Numbered from the stretch's first letter, positions 16,623 to 26,044 are shown. The stretch is 64,000 nt of DNA from an uncultured Lachnospiraceae bacterium (GCA_934364805.1 CAKRMH010000009.1:38724-102723); one strand, 5' to 3'. Numbers and translations: made by a program. Notes: generated by a model not told the origin, from the letters alone.

Positions 16623-17264
16623 TTACTGATTTATAAGCCCTCTTTGCTTCAAAAGATCAATTATCATTTTGGCTGCATATTCTTCACTCACGCTTCCAGT
16701 GTTAATACACAAATCATACTCTTTGGGACTTATCCAATTTTCTCCTGTATAATATTTATAATAATCAGCCCTATATTTATCTGTCTTTGCAATTTTCTTT
16801 TTAGCTTCAGCAGCGTTAATGCACTCCCTCTTTACCAAATTGTATACACATTTATCTTCAGGAGCCTGAATATTTATCTTTACAACATTTTTTAATCCTC
16901 GGAGAATATAATTTGCAGCTTTTCCGATTATTATACAAGAATCCTTACCTTCAATGGCCATATTCTTCATAACTTCTGCCTCGAAGTTAAATAAATTTTC
17001 ATTAGAAAAAAATTCTTTATCCCCTTCATGATATAATGTTCTTTTATTATAAACTCCTGTAGAATTCTTCACTGCCAATGCTCCAACCATTATCTTTTCA
17101 TTTGCATCATAGAAATATGACTCATTGATTCCGCTTCTGTCTGCTGCCATCTGTAATATTTCATTGTCATAATAATGAATTCCCAGTTCCTTGGCTAATA
17201 TTTTACCTATATGGCTTCCCCCACTTCCTAACCCTCTCGCAATTGTAATAATGTAATTTTCCAT
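16623..17264 (-). CDS. Cytidylate kinase-like P-loop protein
   Basis: The 213-residue protein begins IITIARGLGSGGSHIGKILA, the modified P-loop of the cytidylate-kinase-like family (AAA_26 type), and continues with ELGIHYYDNEIL, which is also typical. Length fits the family. Substrate and role of this group are not established; it is distinct from the housekeeping Cmk. A GGGAGG precedes the start. It is the last gene of the run that begins with livH, 20 bases after the amidohydrolase gene, so it is probably expressed with the ureide genes, though nothing in its sequence ties it to that pathway. Confidence 0.82.
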   Translation of the reverse strand: MENYIITIARGLGSGGSHIGKILAKELGIHYYDNEILQMAADRSGINESYFYDANEKIMVGALAVKNSTGVYNKRTLYHEGDKEFFSNENLFNFEAEVMKNMAIEGKDSCIIIGKAANYILRGLKNVVKINIQAPEDKCVYNLVKRECINAAEAKKKIAKTDKYRADYYKYYTGENWISPKEYDLCINTGSVSEEYAAKMIIDLLKQRGLINQ

Positions 17265-17284
17265 ACTGAACCTCCCTTATTGAC

Positions 17285-18202
17285 TTAATATCCTTTTTCA
17301 AAAATAAGTCCCTTAGGTGCTAAATTTGTATCTGTCACAATACCATAAATTTCAGGATGACGATCTCTCTGCCAATTTAACCTTCCCCTGGCATATGTGA
17401 CTTCATCCATATCCAGGTCAGAACATACATGCTGCCACCCCTCATCAGATAGGGGCTCTAATACCTTATTCCCTAAAGGATTAGCAATAAATGATTTCCC
17501 AAAATGGTGTCTTGGCACATCCTCGCCCTCACATTGTTCATCCCCAGCTCTATTAAGAGCAATTACAAAGGAATGAGATTCAAGAGCCCTCGTTTGTAAC
17601 TCCGTTATAAACATATCAGCTCTAAGTCCCATAGTACATGTTGCAGCTACAATAATTTGTGCCCCTTGGAGATAATATGATCTCCAGACCTCTGGAAACG
17701 AACGATCATAACAAATAAGCATTGCTATTTTAATGCCATTGTCAAGTTCAAATACTGGCAATTTATCCCCCGGCGAAAAATAGTATTTTTCATAAACTGG
17801 ATTATATCTCAAATCACCTCCTGGAATATGAACTTTTCTATACTTTCCAATAACTCCACGTACTGGCGATATGAGCCCCATTGTGTTATAGTACATAGTC
17901 TTCCCGTTTTCCTCTGCTTTTTCAAACACAGAATAGACAATATGAATATTTAGCTTCCTTGCTTCCTTCAGCATTCTTGTAGTTGTTGGTCCAGTTAGGA
18001 AATCCTCAGCCTCCGCAAACCACTTTTTTTCTCTAAGCATTCCAAAATAAATTCCCGTCATCATCTCTGGAAATGCAACCAAGTATGGCTTTTCCTTTTC
18101 CACTGCCTCTTCCATATATTTTATCTGTTTATCTACATATTCCTGATTTGTCATTCCATCTACAACTGTTCCTGACTGAATTCCTAAAACTCTAACTTTC
18201 AT
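17285..18202 (-). CDS. Nitrilase-superfamily carbon-nitrogen hydrolase, probably an N-carbamoyl amidohydrolase
   Basis: The catalytic triad of the superfamily is complete: Glu in AFPEMMTG (about residue 48), Lys in YRKVHIPGG (about 130) and Cys in LICYDRSFPEVWR (about 165). The 305-residue length and sequence style fit beta-ureidopropionase or N-carbamoyl-amino-acid amidohydrolases, which release CO2 and ammonia from N-carbamoyl compounds. Lying 18 bases after a hydantoinase gene, it would complete the two-step hydrolysis of a cyclic ureide. The longest frame starts at a GTG at 18208; I prefer the ATG two codons later. Other nitrilase-family substrates cannot be excluded. Confidence 0.85.
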   Translation of the reverse strand: MKVRVLGIQSGTVVDGMTNQEYVDKQIKYMEEAVEKEKPYLVAFPEMMTGIYFGMLREKKWFAEAEDFLTGPTTTRMLKEARKLNIHIVYSVFEKAEENGKTMYYNTMGLISPVRGVIGKYRKVHIPGGDLRYNPVYEKYYFSPGDKLPVFELDNGIKIAMLICYDRSFPEVWRSYYLQGAQIIVAATCTMGLRADMFITELQTRALESHSFVIALNRAGDEQCEGEDVPRHHFGKSFIANPLGNKVLEPLSDEGWQHVCSDLDMDEVTYARGRLNWQRDRHPEIYGIVTDTNLAPKGLIFEKGY

Positions 18203-18220
18203 ATCCACACATCTCCCATT

Positions 18221-19612
18221 TTATAATTTCCTGAATAAATATTTGCCATGATCCTGCTTTCCAACTATCTTTCCATCAATTTGCATAATTTCACCACGAC
18301 TAATCGTATATCTCGGCCACCCCTTAAATGTCATGCCTTCATATATTGAAAAATCTGTGAAACCAAATAAATCTGGTGTTATGGTTCTCTCCCACGTCAT
18401 ATCAACTATAGCAAGATCTGCATCATAACCTACCTTAATCTCCCCTTTATCTTGCAAATTAAATAGTCGAGCCGTGTTTATGCTCAAAACTTTTGCTATA
18501 GTTGTAAGCGGAATATTTCTTTTAAGATATCCTTCGCTAATAAGTGCTGGCATTGCAATGCCTGATGTTCCAAATCCAACCCATACATCCCAAAGAGTGT
18601 TGCCTTTTTCATATTTTTTTTCTTTATTAACAGGCACATTATCTGTTCCTATAGTATTTACCAACCCCTCTCTAATTCCCTCCCATAAAGCTTCGTTATC
18701 CTCCTTAGAATGAAGCGCTGGATTAACTTTTGCATCTAAAGTCGCAGTGTCTTTATCCAGCAAAAGGTACTGCGGACAAGTTTCTATCGATACCTTTCCA
18801 AGATTTATTCCAGCCTTTTTCAGTGCTCTATACGCATCAATTGTTTTCTTTGCACTCGTATGTACACAATACATATTGCCGTTAACTTCACCGTTGATTA
18901 GCATTCCACTGATTGCACAATTGGTTTCTACAAAGTCAGGTCTTGCAGCATCCCAATCTGCAACAGACGTAGAATTCGGATTTTTTTTCTTTACTTCCTT
19001 TAAAAATGCTCTAAACATATCAGGATCCTCACAATGTACACACAACATGCACTTTGGGTCAATCTCCGCAAGTTTCTTTAACACATAATACAAGTCGGCT
19101 TTATCAAGTGTTAATGCATCCTCTTTAGGAATATCATAAAATGTATGTGCGATATCCTGTTTATCAAAAAAGAATTTAAATGAGGTAATCCCCAGTTCCT
19201 TGATGTACCCCTCTAATTCTTCCATATGCTTCTTTGCACAAAGACCAAGTGAAATTGCGAAATCGACATAGCTATTACCAGTAGCCTCATCAATCTCTGC
19301 TTTTACTGTATCAAAATAATTTCCTTTGCCTCTATGATATTCAACAAGAGTTGTCATTCCTCCAATAAGTTCTCTCTGCGAATCTAGTCTGTATGAATCT
19401 GCAAAAGAAGAATAAAGTCCCAAATGCATATGAGGGTCTATTGCCCCAGGCATTATATACATTCCCTTCGCATCAATAACCTTCTCAACTGTTTCTATAC
19501 ATGCTCCTGGTGCAAATATTCCAGCTATCTTTTCATCCCTAATTAAAATATCTGCAGCTTGTACACTCTCTTCAAATACTACCAGTCCATTTTTAATTAA
19601 TAAATCTGACAT
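18221..19612 (-). CDS. Hydantoinase/dihydropyrimidinase-type cyclic amidohydrolase
   Basis: The 463-residue protein is a TIM-barrel metal amidohydrolase. Metal ligands are visible: the HxH in DPHMHLG, a candidate carboxylated Lys in TSFKFFFD, His in CVHCED and CVHTSAK, and Asp in GTDNVPV. Length fits D-hydantoinase, dihydropyrimidinase or phenylhydantoinase, which open cyclic ureides to N-carbamoyl acids. The downstream nitrilase-type gene would hydrolyse that product, and the Liv-type ABC genes upstream could import the substrate. No dihydropyrimidine dehydrogenase gene is present, so the substrate may be a hydantoin or dihydropyrimidine taken up from outside. GGGAGG precedes the start. Confidence 0.9.
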   Translation of the reverse strand: MSDLLIKNGLVVFEESVQAADILIRDEKIAGIFAPGACIETVEKVIDAKGMYIMPGAIDPHMHLGLYSSFADSYRLDSQRELIGGMTTLVEYHRGKGNYFDTVKAEIDEATGNSYVDFAISLGLCAKKHMEELEGYIKELGITSFKFFFDKQDIAHTFYDIPKEDALTLDKADLYYVLKKLAEIDPKCMLCVHCEDPDMFRAFLKEVKKKNPNSTSVADWDAARPDFVETNCAISGMLINGEVNGNMYCVHTSAKKTIDAYRALKKAGINLGKVSIETCPQYLLLDKDTATLDAKVNPALHSKEDNEALWEGIREGLVNTIGTDNVPVNKEKKYEKGNTLWDVWVGFGTSGIAMPALISEGYLKRNIPLTTIAKVLSINTARLFNLQDKGEIKVGYDADLAIVDMTWERTITPDLFGFTDFSIYEGMTFKGWPRYTISRGEIMQIDGKIVGKQDHGKYLFRKL

Positions 19613-19650
19613 ATCTATTTCCTCCCAGTTCTAAGTTAAATTGTTTGCAC

Positions 19651-20355
19651 CTAAAGACCAAGATACGATCTCTTTAATTCTTCATTTTCAAGGAGATCTT
19701 TCGCTTTTCCTTCCATTACAATTCGTCCCTGTTCTAACACATAGCCCCTGTCAGCCATTCTAAGCGCATTTTGAACATTCTGTTCAACAAGCATTACAGT
19801 AGTTCCAGATTCTTTTATTTTTTTTATGATTTCAAACATTGTGTCTGTCAATAGCGGAGATAATCCAATTGACGGTTCATCAAAAATTAACACCTTCGGA
19901 CACGCCATAAGCCCCCGTCCAATTGCAACCATCTGTTGTTGTCCTCCGGACAAAGATCCAGCTGGCTTCTTAGCTTTCTTTAATAAATCTGGAAGCATCT
20001 CATATACATATGCCAGTGTTTCTTTTCTATGTCTTTTTGCCTCCTTTAAATAAGATCCAAGTATAAGATTTTCCTCAACTGTCATTTGAGGAAAAAGTTT
20101 TCTTCCTTCTGGAATTTGCACAATCCCCTTCGCCACGATTTTGTCTGGAGAACATCCTGTAATATCCTCTCCATTCCAAAGAATTTTCCCGGATTCTGGA
20201 ATCTTTAATCCTGAAATTGTTTTTAACAAAGTTGTTTTTCCTGCTCCATTTGAGCCTACAAGCGAAATCATTTCTCCCTCTTGAATGTCCATGGATACGC
20301 CTTGAATAATCTGTAATGTTCCGTAATTTACATATAAATCTTTTATGGTTAACAT
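19651..20355 (-). CDS. livF: Branched-chain-amino-acid-type ABC transporter ATPase LivF
   Basis: The 234-residue ATPase has Walker A GSNGAGKTT, signature LSGGQQQM, Walker B VLIFDEPSIGLSP and the H-like switch region, all in normal order for LivF. It energises import with LivG. In this context (hydantoinase and amidohydrolase genes just downstream) the transported substrate is more likely a ureide or related amide than a branched-chain amino acid. The neighbouring genes are spaced 26-38 bases apart in one transcript. Confidence 0.93.
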   Translation of the reverse strand: MLTIKDLYVNYGTLQIIQGVSMDIQEGEMISLVGSNGAGKTTLLKTISGLKIPESGKILWNGEDITGCSPDKIVAKGIVQIPEGRKLFPQMTVEENLILGSYLKEAKRHRKETLAYVYEMLPDLLKKAKKPAGSLSGGQQQMVAIGRGLMACPKVLIFDEPSIGLSPLLTDTMFEIIKKIKESGTTVMLVEQNVQNALRMADRGYVLEQGRIVMEGKAKDLLENEELKRSYLGL

Positions 20356-20381
20356 ATATTCACCTTCTTTCCAAATCTAAC

Positions 20382-21110
20382 CTATGCTTTCTTATATGCA
20401 CTTCCCAAATACGACTCTATTACACGATCGTTATTTGCGATTTCCTCTGGAGTACCTTCTGCTATTTTTTCTCCGTGTTCAAGTACAACAACTCGATCTG
20501 AGAGCTGCATAAGTGCTTTCATAATATGTTCAATCATAAGAACAGTGGTTCCAGATTCTCTTATTTTTTTCACTAAATCTATCACACCATCAATCTCAGC
20601 AGGTGTAAGACCCGCCATTACTTCATCTAATAACAACAATTTAGGCTCTGTAGCCAAGGCTCTGGCCATTTCCAGTTTTCTTTGATCCCCAATATTAAGC
20701 GTGGCCAGTCTGTCGTCCATCTTCTCTGCCATTCCCACAAACTCAATCCATTTTTTAGCTTTTTCCATAGCCACATCATATGAATTAGTTCTGTTAAATG
20801 CACCAACCATAACATTCTCTAAAGAGGTCATCTCCCCAAAAGGTTGTACAATCTGAAAAGTTCTTGCCATTCCCTCTTTACAATTTTGAAAGGTTGTTTT
20901 TGAAGTTATATCTTTGCCGTCAAAAATTACTTTTCCCCCATCACACTTATAAAATCCTGTAATGGAATTGAAAAAAGTTGTCTTTCCAGCTCCATTAGGG
21001 CCAATAAGGCCAACAATTTCCTTGGGATATATCTCCAGATCCACGCTATTAACTGCAATCATTCCCCCAAATTTCTTTGTAATTTTTTTTGCACTTAAAA
21101 TAGGTTCCAT
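20382..21110 (-). CDS. livG: ABC transporter ATPase LivG
   Basis: The 242-residue protein has Walker A GPNGAGKTTFFN, the LivG-type signature LNIGDQRKLEMARAL in place of LSGGQ, and Walker B LLLLDEVMAGLTP. This form of the signature is usual for LivG. It pairs with LivF. It is 3 bases from livM, and the RBS GAGGG lies at the end of that gene, so translation is coupled. Confidence 0.93.
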   Translation of the reverse strand: MEPILSAKKITKKFGGMIAVNSVDLEIYPKEIVGLIGPNGAGKTTFFNSITGFYKCDGGKVIFDGKDITSKTTFQNCKEGMARTFQIVQPFGEMTSLENVMVGAFNRTNSYDVAMEKAKKWIEFVGMAEKMDDRLATLNIGDQRKLEMARALATEPKLLLLDEVMAGLTPAEIDGVIDLVKKIRESGTTVLMIEHIMKALMQLSDRVVVLEHGEKIAEGTPEEIANNDRVIESYLGSAYKKA

Positions 21111-21113
21111 ATC

Positions 21114-22142
21114 TTATCCCTCCATTTTCACTGTTTTAACATTCTTCTTGAATTTATCCGATAATCCAAGTACTCCATGAGGAAGAACAATTATTGCTAT
21201 TACAAGGATAAGACCATATGTAACCATGTTCATTCCCGGATATGCTGATAAATAAACATTGGTAATTTCTGAAATAGGTTCGATAATGCAGGCACCTATA
21301 ATTGGTCCAAACACTGTACCTACGCCCCCCAAAATACAAGGTATAATTGCATCCACAGAAACACCCGATACAAATACAATTTCCGGATCGATATGTAAAT
21401 AATATTGTGCATAAAAGGTTCCAGCTACTGCTGTAAGCATTGCACTTAAGACAAGCGCTATCATCTTATATTTAAAAGTGTCAATACCAAGTGCTCTTGC
21501 AGCATCTTCATTTTCTCTTATGGCAATAAAGTATTTCCCCATCTTTGTATATTGAAGTCTGTAGATGAATACTGTAATCAAAATCAAAAGAATCAATGCA
21601 AGATATAAAAAACCGGTTTTGTCCGAAAACTGCATTACCTTCCAATCTTTTTTGAATGTAATTGATATACCCTGTGCAGCCTTCAACCAACCTGTGTTCT
21701 TGGCAATCACACGAAAAATTTCCGCAAATGCCAATGTTACTAACGCAAAGTAATCTCCCTTTAAATTATACATAAATGATAAAATTCCGATTATTGCTCC
21801 AATTATTCCTGCAACTACCATACCTGCTATCATTCCAATCCAAGGGCTGATCCCAAGGGCTGTATATAAAAGGCTTGATACGTATGCTCCAATCCCAAAA
21901 AAAGCTGCATGTCCAAATGAAAACTGTCCACAATAACCACTCATAAGATTCCAGCATTGTGCAAGATATGCAATTCTCAAAATTGTAATTATGAGATTTA
22001 ATCTATAATTAGTAAGTATCATTGGCGACACAATCACAAATATTGTTGATATTATAAGAAGTAACATTCCAAGTGTTGATACCTTCTTATCTTTGGAAGT
22101 GGTCGTCTTTTTTAATAATTCTCCTGTTAAACTCATTTTCAT
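21114..22142 (-). CDS. livM: ABC transporter permease LivM
   Basis: The permease has about ten hydrophobic segments and the family loop motifs GYCGQFSFGHAAFFGIGAY (about residue 72) and IRENEDAARALGIDTFKYK. Length is typical for LivM. The longest frame starts at 22157, but GGAGGTG precedes the ATG at 22142, giving 342 residues. It forms the membrane channel with LivH. Confidence 0.92.
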   Translation of the reverse strand: MKMSLTGELLKKTTTSKDKKVSTLGMLLLIISTIFVIVSPMILTNYRLNLIITILRIAYLAQCWNLMSGYCGQFSFGHAAFFGIGAYVSSLLYTALGISPWIGMIAGMVVAGIIGAIIGILSFMYNLKGDYFALVTLAFAEIFRVIAKNTGWLKAAQGISITFKKDWKVMQFSDKTGFLYLALILLILITVFIYRLQYTKMGKYFIAIRENEDAARALGIDTFKYKMIALVLSAMLTAVAGTFYAQYYLHIDPEIVFVSGVSVDAIIPCILGGVGTVFGPIIGACIIEPISEITNVYLSAYPGMNMVTYGLILVIAIIVLPHGVLGLSDKFKKNVKTVKMEG

Positions 22143-22156
22143 ATAATTCACCTCCA

Positions 22157-23026
22157 TTATCTTGATTTTTTACCAAATAAACCCGTTGGCTTGAACAACA
22201 ATACCAATATAAAGATTAAATAAATAACCATTTCTGACCAGGAACCACCAAGAGCCAATGATCCAAGAGCCTCAACCACACCAATTATGAAGCCTGCCAC
22301 AACAGCCCCCCAAATATTCCCAAGACCTCCCAAAACCGCTATTACAAAGCATTTAAGTTGAAAGCCTTCACCTACTGTTGGTGAAATATACTGAATTGGT
22401 GCAAGTAATGCTCCTGCAACTCCAGCACAGGCAACACCAATACCAAATGCAATTGCATTGATTCTTTTTACCTTGATTCCCATTAAAGTGGCACCTTCTC
22501 TTTGAACTGAGGTTGCACTGATGGCATGTCCTATATCCGTTTTTTGAAGGAGAAGATATACTGCAAATGAAACAACTGTAACGATTGCAAAAGCAATAAG
22601 CTTAGGCTTGTTAATTGAGACAGGCCCTAGTTTTAAAGCCTTATCGAACCCTTTCAATGCTATTGACTTGTAGTTTGCGCTAAAAAGCACCAGAAGCATA
22701 TTTTCAAATATTATTGAAATTCCCTGTGTTAAAAGTAGCTGATTATGTGAAGGTGCATCAATAATTCTGTTAATTGTAAATTTTTGAATTCCATATCCTA
22801 CTAAAAACATTACAAAAATTGTTATAGGTAATGAAATATATGGATTAATGCCAAGTACCTCATATATTTCATAAGCCACAAACATCCCAACTGTAATCAA
22901 CGCTCCGTGCGCAAAGTTTGTTATTTTCATAACTCCAAATATCAATGAAACTCCTAATGCTGCCAACGCATATACGCCACCCATTAATATTCCATCGATT
23001 AAAGACTGCATAAATGAAATTGCCAT
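22157..23026 (-). CDS. livH: ABC transporter permease LivH
   Basis: The 289-residue protein has about eight membrane helices and the LivH features GGVYALAALGVSLIFGVMK at the N-terminus and GGLGNIWGAVVAGFIIG near the C-terminus. It is the first gene of the run livH-livM-livG-livF-hydantoinase-amidohydrolase-kinase-like. AAGGAGG precedes the start. A leader hairpin and dyad upstream (23061-23124) resemble those before the binding-protein gene. Confidence 0.93.
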   Translation of the reverse strand: MAISFMQSLIDGILMGGVYALAALGVSLIFGVMKITNFAHGALITVGMFVAYEIYEVLGINPYISLPITIFVMFLVGYGIQKFTINRIIDAPSHNQLLLTQGISIIFENMLLVLFSANYKSIALKGFDKALKLGPVSINKPKLIAFAIVTVVSFAVYLLLQKTDIGHAISATSVQREGATLMGIKVKRINAIAFGIGVACAGVAGALLAPIQYISPTVGEGFQLKCFVIAVLGGLGNIWGAVVAGFIIGVVEALGSLALGGSWSEMVIYLIFILVLLFKPTGLFGKKSR

Positions 23027-23060
23027 CTTTATCTCCTCCTTATCTATTTAAAAATAAAAA

Positions 23061-23124
23061 AGGTCTCAGTCTGGGATTTTATCCTTTCCTGAAACCTCTT
23101 TGTTTCTTATACATATGATATCAT
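23061..23124 (-). promoter_or_regulatory. livH leader: dyad and attenuator-like hairpin
   Basis: On the minus strand the dyad ATGATATCAT (23115-23124) is followed by AGGTTTCAG ... CTGAGACCT (23089-23097 with 23061-23069), a stem ending in a T run. It either terminates the upstream LysR transcript or attenuates livH. The same arrangement occurs before the substrate-binding protein gene (25916-25994). Confidence 0.6.
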
Positions 23125-23191
23125 CACAATATTATAAAAACAAATATTAGTTTTTCTATTTAAATTATATATTTTTACCTATACCCTCATA

Positions 23192-24088
23192 CTACTGCTG
23201 AATTAATAAATCTATAAAGTCCTGTAATGCTCTTGATATATATTTTCCTTGTAAATAATATGCTCCAAATGGTCTTACTCCCGGAGTCGGATTCAGATGA
23301 TAATACCGCATTTCCTTATATGTGGAATTTCTTGTAGTGCCAGAGGGCAACAGCATTGCCCCTACCCCTTCTCTTGCTAATGCATATGCCGTCATAATAC
23401 TTCCACATTTTATTGTATATTTTGGTTCTACTCCGTATTTTACAAATTGCGCAGTCAGATTTTTCTGAATAGGAAAAGCCTCATCCATCTGAATGAATTG
23501 TAAATCAAGAATATCCTTAAGATTGACTAAATACTTACCATCTATTTTATCATTGTGTAATCTACAGAATTCATTATCTTCACGAATAGCTAAAAGCATT
23601 TCTTCATCAAACAAATGAATATAATCGAACTTCTTATCATTAACTTTTTGGGTTGAAAGGACCAGATCAAAAATATCATTTTCTGCCTTGATAGCCAACT
23701 CTTTTTCCGTATATTCCATCATTACAATCTCAATCTTTGGGTGTCTTCTTCTATATTCAGCAACTATACCTGGCAAAAACGTCATACTATTTATAGGTCC
23801 TGCTCCAATAACAATTTTTCCCGCATCTTCTGTAGACACATCTGCTAAAATATCTTCCATCTGCTTTTTAAAATTTATTATATTCTTAGCATGCTCAATG
23901 TATATTATCCCAGCATAGGTAAGTTGAAGTGGCAAAGATCTCTCAAAGAGCTGAATTCCACATTCATCTTCAATTTTTTGAATATACTGACTAAGAGAAG
24001 GCTGAGATATTCCAAGCTTTTTTGCAGCCTCCGAAAAACTCTTCTCTTCCGCCAATGTTAATACACATTTCAATTGTCTGTCATTCAT
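23192..24088 (-). CDS. LysR-family transcriptional regulator (first of two)
   Basis: The 298-residue protein has an N-terminal winged helix-turn-helix (KSFSEAAKKLGISQPSLSQYIQK, about residues 16-38, split here by its two helices) and a C-terminal periplasmic-binding-fold effector domain (about 90-298). It is co-directional with livH, 165 bases upstream, and is the likely regulator of the transport and ureide genes. It is clearly related to the second LysR gene at 26045-26968. The effector is unknown. Confidence 0.92.
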   Translation of the reverse strand: MNDRQLKCVLTLAEEKSFSEAAKKLGISQPSLSQYIQKIEDECGIQLFERSLPLQLTYAGIIYIEHAKNIINFKKQMEDILADVSTEDAGKIVIGAGPINSMTFLPGIVAEYRRRHPKIEIVMMEYTEKELAIKAENDIFDLVLSTQKVNDKKFDYIHLFDEEMLLAIREDNEFCRLHNDKIDGKYLVNLKDILDLQFIQMDEAFPIQKNLTAQFVKYGVEPKYTIKCGSIMTAYALAREGVGAMLLPSGTTRNSTYKEMRYYHLNPTPGVRPFGAYYLQGKYISRALQDFIDLLIQQ

Positions 24089-24135
24089 CTTTTCTCTCCA
24101 ATGTGATAATATTTTCTTATTATAACATTATTATA

Positions 24136-24564
24136 TCAAAATAAAGAAACATTAATTATCTTTCCTTCTTTTTGTTTTTTAATATACGGAAGTGCATATT
24201 TACATAAAGCCGAACTACTCTTTAATCCAAGATTTTCAAAATTTACCTCTTCAAATACTCTTTCATTGTTCATTTCTGTCACATTTATAACAATATCTAT
24301 CTTTCCATATTCAAAAATTGTTACTGCTACAATTTTTCTTGCAACTTCATCAATTGATATTTCTCCCTGAATATAAGAAACCTTAATTTCAAATCCTTCT
24401 AATTCTTTAATTAATTTTTTCATATCTATATCTTTATCATTCGTTATATTTATAACTAAATTAGCTCCCTCTCTGGCAAAAAGCTTTAATAACTCTACTG
24501 TTCGTTCATCACAATTTTTAATGCCCGCTATGATAATGCTTTTTCCGAAAAATAATTTATGCAT
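24136..24564 (-). pseudogene. Truncated, degenerate short-chain dehydrogenase
   Basis: The 142-residue frame matches the N-terminal half of an SDR: a first strand GKSIIIAGIK, FAREGANLVIN, GKIDIVINV and LPYIKKQKEGKIINVS. The nucleotide-binding TGxxxGxG is degraded to AGIKNCDE, the catalytic Tyr/Lys half is missing, and family members are about 250 residues. An RBS (AGAAGG) and ATG remain, so a short product could still be made. It lies between the binding-protein terminator and the LysR gene. It is most likely a decaying gene. Confidence 0.6.
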
Positions 24565-24593
24565 AAGTCACCTTCTTTTCTCAATATGCTTAA

Positions 24594-24635
24594 AAGGCTG
24601 TAAAAAACGCCTCTGTTGACATTTCTTACAGCCTT
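24594..24635 (-). terminator. Terminator after the Liv-type binding-protein gene
   Basis: Minus-strand AAGGCTGTAA pairs with TTACAGCCTT across a 22-base loop, with A/T-rich flanks, 24 bases after the stop codon. The loop is long, so this is a moderate call. Confidence 0.5.
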
Positions 24636-24658
24636 GAACACCTATTTATTTTTAACCC

Positions 24659-25885
24659 TTAATCATTATACCTGATTTCAGATTCTGCAAATTCTGTCGG
24701 ATATACAACTTTATTTTTACCATCCTGAATCTGAATTAAACAAAGAGATGCATTTTTGTTCTCCCCTTTTTCATCAAACTGAATATCTCCATCCATAGCT
24801 GTCACCATTTCGGATGTCGGATAATCAATATTTCTCAATGCTTCACATAATTTTTCCCCATCCGTTGATCCTGCGGCTTCTAATCCTGCTGCAATTACAT
24901 TAATAGCCTCATATGCGTATACTGCATGGTTAATAATTTCATCACCATACTTGTCTTTATATGTTTCTGCAAGTTTCTGCGCTTTTTCGCTATTAGGATT
25001 GATACTATAGTTACAGTTAATGAAGTTTTCAACACTATCTCCAAACTCATTAACAAATTTTTCATCTGAAATAGCTCCGTTGCATACCCCAAGAACACAT
25101 TTGAATGTCATATTTCTTTCGTTAATTGTTCTGAAAAGGAGCGATGTATCTGTATAATATCCCACGCAAATCAGCACGTCCGGTTTTAAACTTGCAAGAG
25201 ATGTTACCTCAGAGTCAAGTGTTGTAGCACTCGCAGAATATGATATCGTATCCAAAAGCTTAAGTCCCGATTCGTCAATATACTGTTTAATGTAATCAGC
25301 TGTACTTGTCCCCATGATGGAATCTTCATTTACAATAACACATGTCTTCCAATCATCCTTTTTGATGTCGCCCATCATTTCCATTGCTCTCTTTCCAAAC
25401 ATTTCTGTATTTGGCTGTACTCTAAAGAAAGTATCAAATCCCCTATCGGCCAGCGAAACAGTTGCACCAACTGACACCACATATGGTATTCCAGCCTTTT
25501 CCGCTTCCTGTGAAGTTGTTTCAACCACGTTTGACTGATAAGCTCCTGTAAGTGCCACAACCCCTTCCTGTTCAATAAGTCTTTGTGCTTCACTTGTCCC
25601 AATATCAGCTGTTCCCTGACTGTCACCTGTTACAAGTTTAAGTTTTGCTCCACCCATTGATTTGATTCCACCAGCTTCATTAATTTCATCAATTGCTATC
25701 TGTTGCGCATTTACTAAAGCCTGTCCTTCATAAGCCATACTTCCTGTTAAAGGATGAATAGAACCAATTTTAATTTCCGCTACTTTCCCTTCTCCTGATC
25801 CACTCTTTCCGCATCCAGCCATACTCCCAACAATCATTGATGTAATAATCGTAAGAACAGCTATTTTTTTTAAATGTCTTCTCAT
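24659..25885 (-). CDS. ABC transporter substrate-binding lipoprotein (LivJ/LivK type)
   Basis: The 408-residue precursor has a lipoprotein signal (VGSMAGCGKSG; lipidated Cys near residue 25) and a Peripla_BP_6-type domain starting IKIGSIHPLTGSMAYEGQALVN. Binding proteins of this type work with LivHMGF permeases, which are encoded 1.6 kb downstream on the same strand. It would be the extracytoplasmic receptor for the ureide-like substrate. AAGGAGG precedes the start. A leader similar to that of livH precedes it. Confidence 0.93.
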   Translation of the reverse strand: MRRHLKKIAVLTIITSMIVGSMAGCGKSGSGEGKVAEIKIGSIHPLTGSMAYEGQALVNAQQIAIDEINEAGGIKSMGGAKLKLVTGDSQGTADIGTSEAQRLIEQEGVVALTGAYQSNVVETTSQEAEKAGIPYVVSVGATVSLADRGFDTFFRVQPNTEMFGKRAMEMMGDIKKDDWKTCVIVNEDSIMGTSTADYIKQYIDESGLKLLDTISYSASATTLDSEVTSLASLKPDVLICVGYYTDTSLLFRTINERNMTFKCVLGVCNGAISDEKFVNEFGDSVENFINCNYSINPNSEKAQKLAETYKDKYGDEIINHAVYAYEAINVIAAGLEAAGSTDGEKLCEALRNIDYPTSEMVTAMDGDIQFDEKGENKNASLCLIQIQDGKNKVVYPTEFAESEIRYND

Positions 25886-25915
25886 ATCTGATTCCTCCTT
25901 AAAATTAAATAAAAA

Positions 25916-25994
25916 AGGTCTCCAGGAAATCTCCCAGAAAACCTCTTTGTTTTCAAATTACTTTGCTTTATTCTTGATATGATGATAGTATCAT
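25916..25994 (-). promoter_or_regulatory. Binding-protein gene leader: dyad and hairpin
   Basis: The dyad ATGATA-C-TATCAT (25982-25994) and the hairpin AGGTTTTC ... GGAGACCT followed by a T run (about 25916-25946) mirror the livH leader, including the shared AAACAAAGAGGTTT segment. The dyad may be a LysR site. Confidence 0.6.
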
Positions 25995-26044
25995 AAAATT
26001 TTTTATAACACAAATACAAGAAACACTATTAAAATCATAATATT

